A DNA stretch of 64,000 nucleotides, from positions 186,001 through 250,000 of the forward strand of contig CAWIBS010000029.1 in the NCBI GenBank assembly GCA_963834365.1. Reading direction: 5' to 3'. Both the position numbers and the translations under genes were made by a program. The notes under the pieces were generated by a model. It had not been told where the DNA came from and searched no databases. It saw only the letters and a list, made by a program, of their open reading frames with translations. The stretch is from CAWJAP01 sp963834365. GTDB taxonomy: Bacteria; Acidobacteriota; Vicinamibacteria; Vicinamibacterales; Vicinamibacteraceae. This document shows, one piece after another, positions 61,853 through 64,000 of this stretch. The first letter of the stretch is position 1; the number at the start of each line of letters is the position of its first letter.

Positions 61853-64000
61853 TCACCGTAACGCAGCCGGCGGGTCCACGGCCGGCGTGGCGGCGCTGAG
61901 CGGCAGGATCCAGACCGCGCGCGTGGTCCAGTCCATGTGGACCCGCGGCAGCCACCGGAGGAGGGCCCCCTCGGCCCCCGGGAGGCGCGTTGAGACGATG
62001 ACCACCGCAGCGTTCCCGAGCTCGGGCGTCGTGCTGGCCGGCACGCGCAGGCGAAAGGCGGTGCCCCCGGCGGCCACGCCGCGATACATCGCGCGCCAGC
62101 GGCCGTTCACCTCGCGGCCAGCCGGCGTGGCGCGCGTCGGGACGATGCCGGGCGGCAGCTCGAGCCCGGCGGCCAGGCCCTCGGTGGCCGGCGAGACGAC
62201 CAGCTCGATCTCGACCAGGTCGGGCGCATCGGCGGCCGGCCCGTGCCGCCACGCGATCGAAGCCGGCGGCGCCGACGCCTCACCGTTCCGGCGGAAGAGA
62301 AACGCCCCGCCCGCCGGGCCGACCGCCACCGATGTTCCGCGCGGCGTTGCCCGATCGACGGGCCGCCATGCCGCGGCCTCCTGCGCCGGCAGCTCGAGGT
62401 CGAGCCCCGGCTCCTGGCTGCCGACTTCCCAGAACACCCGGTTCGCGATCCGGTCGTCCACATACAGGGCGGCGCGCCGCAGCGGCCGGTCGGTCGTGTA
62501 CGCGTCGCCCGAGAAGGCGAGCGCCGTGGTCACCGCGAGCGCCACGAGGAGCAGCGATCCGGCGACCCCGTGCCGCAAGCGGCCTTGCACGAGGCCGATG
62601 AACGTGGCGATCGCCGGCGGCGCAATCATCACCCCGATGACCGACAACAGCACCGGGTAGGCGGCGAGGGGCGTGACGATCGGCAGCCGCCCGAAAACCC
62701 CGATGAGGACGTGGAACAGCAGCAGGCCGTCACGGAGAAACAGGGTGAGGACGAGCGCCAGGACGACCACGGACGCGACGCGCAGCCATGTCCCGCGGTC
62801 GACGGGGACTACCGCGAGCAGCAGGCCGGCGACGCCAAGCGGCACCATCCAGAGGTGTGCGGCGGCCGGCGCGTACACCTCCGACGCGATCGCCGCAGCC
62901 GCCCAGATCGGCAGGACAACCGCCCACACGCTGGCCGGACCACGAACGTAGCGCAATGGCTGCGGCAGCAGCCACGCCAGCCGTGTCACCGCCCACGGCG
63001 CCGCAATGCCACATGCGACGAGCAGGGCGAGCAGCCGCCAGGGCTGGGCGTACCAGGGGTGATAGACCTCCCGCCAATCACGCAGCAGCCAGACCGCGCC
63101 CAGCATCGCGCCGGCCGCCGCCGCGTTCGAGACGATCCCCCACAAGCCGGTAAAGGCCGCATGGACCGCGCCTGCGGCGACGACGCTGCGCAGCATCCGG
63201 ATCCAGGCGACGAGCGCTGCCACGCAGGCGAGGACGAGTCCCACCAGCGCCTGCGTGTCGGTCAGAATCAGCACGCCGCGGCTCAAGAGGTCGGAGAAGC
63301 GCACGTCGCGACGCACCGCCGGCAGGTCGGCCGCGTCCAGGGCTTCGACGGTGGCCACCGCGGTCTCGCCCATCTGGAAGAGGGTGGCCGACGACACGCG
63401 GTCCGGCACGTCGCGAGACGTGTGATACGCGTAGCCGTCACCGACCGACGCGAAGTTCAGGCCCGGGATTCCGGCGCGGCGGAAGACGCTGAAATCGGTG
63501 TCGTTCGGCAGCCGTTTGTAGATCTCGAACGCGAACGACGAGCCCCGCGGTCGCGGCGATCGCGCCCACGCCCGGACCAGCGGCTCGTTCCCGGGGCCCG
63601 ACTCGAAGAGGATGCCGGGGCCGCTCGCGCCGGACGCTTCGAGATTCAGGTAGGCGCGGACGCGCGCCCGCAGCTCACCGTCGGTCACGGCATGCACGGC
63701 GCCCATGAGGCCGACTTCCTCGGCGTCGGTCAGGAGCACGATGAGCGAGTGCCGGGCCCTCGGGCGCGCCGCCAGGAGTCGGCCGGCCTCCAGGCTCACG
63801 GCCACGCCAATCCCATCGTCCATGGCGCCGGGGGCTTCGGGCCTCGAGTCGTAGTGCGCCACCAGAGCGATGGCATCCGGGCGCTCGCCGGCCTTGACGG
63901 CGATGATGTTCGCGACGTGCGCGGTGAGCCCGGAGTCCGGATCGAAGGCATCGCCTTCCTGCACGCGGACGTCGAAGCCGTACAGCCGGAGCTGGTCGAT
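61853..64000 (-). CDS. M28-family metallopeptidase with membrane domain (partial)
   Basis: Over 715 residues, N-terminus cut by the window edge. The zinc peptidase part shows ALVAHYDSRPEAPGAMDDGIGVAV (first His and bridging Asp), LTDAEEVGLMGA (catalytic and ligand Glu), LNLEASG and YAYHTSRDVPD (last His), all M28. About eight membrane helices follow (LILTDTQALVGLVLACVAALVAW onward), then a large C-terminal beta domain. The layout resembles ERMP1/Fxna-type membrane aminopeptidases. Probably an aminopeptidase facing the periplasm. The coding frame is open to 64000. No frame break within the window. Confidence 0.88.
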   Translation of the reverse strand: MDQLRLYGFDVRVQEGDAFDPDSGLTAHVANIIAVKAGERPDAIALVAHYDSRPEAPGAMDDGIGVAVSLEAGRLLAARPRARHSLIVLLTDAEEVGLMGAVHAVTDGELRARVRAYLNLEASGASGPGILFESGPGNEPLVRAWARSPRPRGSSFAFEIYKRLPNDTDFSVFRRAGIPGLNFASVGDGYAYHTSRDVPDRVSSATLFQMGETAVATVEALDAADLPAVRRDVRFSDLLSRGVLILTDTQALVGLVLACVAALVAWIRMLRSVVAAGAVHAAFTGLWGIVSNAAAAGAMLGAVWLLRDWREVYHPWYAQPWRLLALLVACGIAAPWAVTRLAWLLPQPLRYVRGPASVWAVVLPIWAAAAIASEVYAPAAAHLWMVPLGVAGLLLAVVPVDRGTWLRVASVVVLALVLTLFLRDGLLLFHVLIGVFGRLPIVTPLAAYPVLLSVIGVMIAPPAIATFIGLVQGRLRHGVAGSLLLVALAVTTALAFSGDAYTTDRPLRRAALYVDDRIANRVFWEVGSQEPGLDLELPAQEAAAWRPVDRATPRGTSVAVGPAGGAFLFRRNGEASAPPASIAWRHGPAADAPDLVEIELVVSPATEGLAAGLELPPGIVPTRATPAGREVNGRWRAMYRGVAAGGTAFRLRVPASTTPELGNAAVVIVSTRLPGAEGALLRWLPRVHMDWTTRAVWILPLSAATPAVDPPAALR

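Overview
The window is high-GC DNA with dense, mostly leaderless or short-leader genes. It carries a TonB receptor with an N-terminal carboxypeptidase-regulatory-like domain, a DUF1800/DUF1501 pair, a DUF4331-TPR-HupE trio, RraA-like and sulfatase genes, and very large Ser/Thr kinases. This combination is typical of soil Acidobacteriota, most likely Vicinamibacteria; that placement is inferred from gene content only. No rRNA, tRNA, CRISPR array, IS element or phage gene was seen.

Layout. 0.3-13 kb: a catabolic/surface block with an FAD oxidoreductase, TonB receptor, enolase-superfamily enzyme, clan-A glycosidase-like protein, RraA-like protein, SGNH hydrolase, sulfatase and APC permease. 13-17 kb: nucleoside hydrolase, ribose-type binding protein, permease and ribokinase, a nucleoside-to-ribose route without its ABC ATPase. 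17-20 kb: DUF1800 and DUF1501. 20-26.6 kb: a giant Ser/Thr kinase, a FadL-like barrel and a helical repeat protein. 26.7-28.3 kb: ECF sigma factor and RskA-type anti-sigma. 28.4-32.3 kb: DUF4331, TPR lipoprotein, HupE. 32.6-56.3 kb: the most interesting part, a ribosomal-peptide locus. 56.3-64 kb: outer-membrane barrel, TPR protein, Atg22-type MFS protein, AAA ATPase and an M28 peptidase cut by the window edge.

The ribosomal-peptide locus has one NHLP-type (proteusin-like) precursor preceded by a good sigma-54 promoter match. It also has a sigma-54 activator with a GSFTGA loop, a LanM lanthipeptide synthetase with a three-cysteine (WC..CC) zinc site, and the NHLP export set: a C39 peptidase/ABC exporter, an HlyD-like adaptor, and a second ABC protein that here carries two N-terminal FHA domains. 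Interleaved are three more FHA proteins, a STAS protein, a SpoIIE-type phosphatase, a PP2C phosphatase, a Ser/Thr kinase, an AAA ATPase and an HExxH metalloprotein. I infer a lanthipeptide whose production is switched by sigma-54 and whose export is gated by Ser/Thr phosphorylation.

Two features run through the whole window. First, many gene ends carry arrays of seven-base units. Units differ between loci and even change within a locus, but the seven-base phase holds; several arrays fold into inverted pairs and supply stop codons or C-terminal tails. Second, about thirty single-base frame breaks interrupt otherwise well-conserved genes, nearly all reading as one extra base. This looks more like assembly error than gene decay, and genes affected are described as repaired reading frames.
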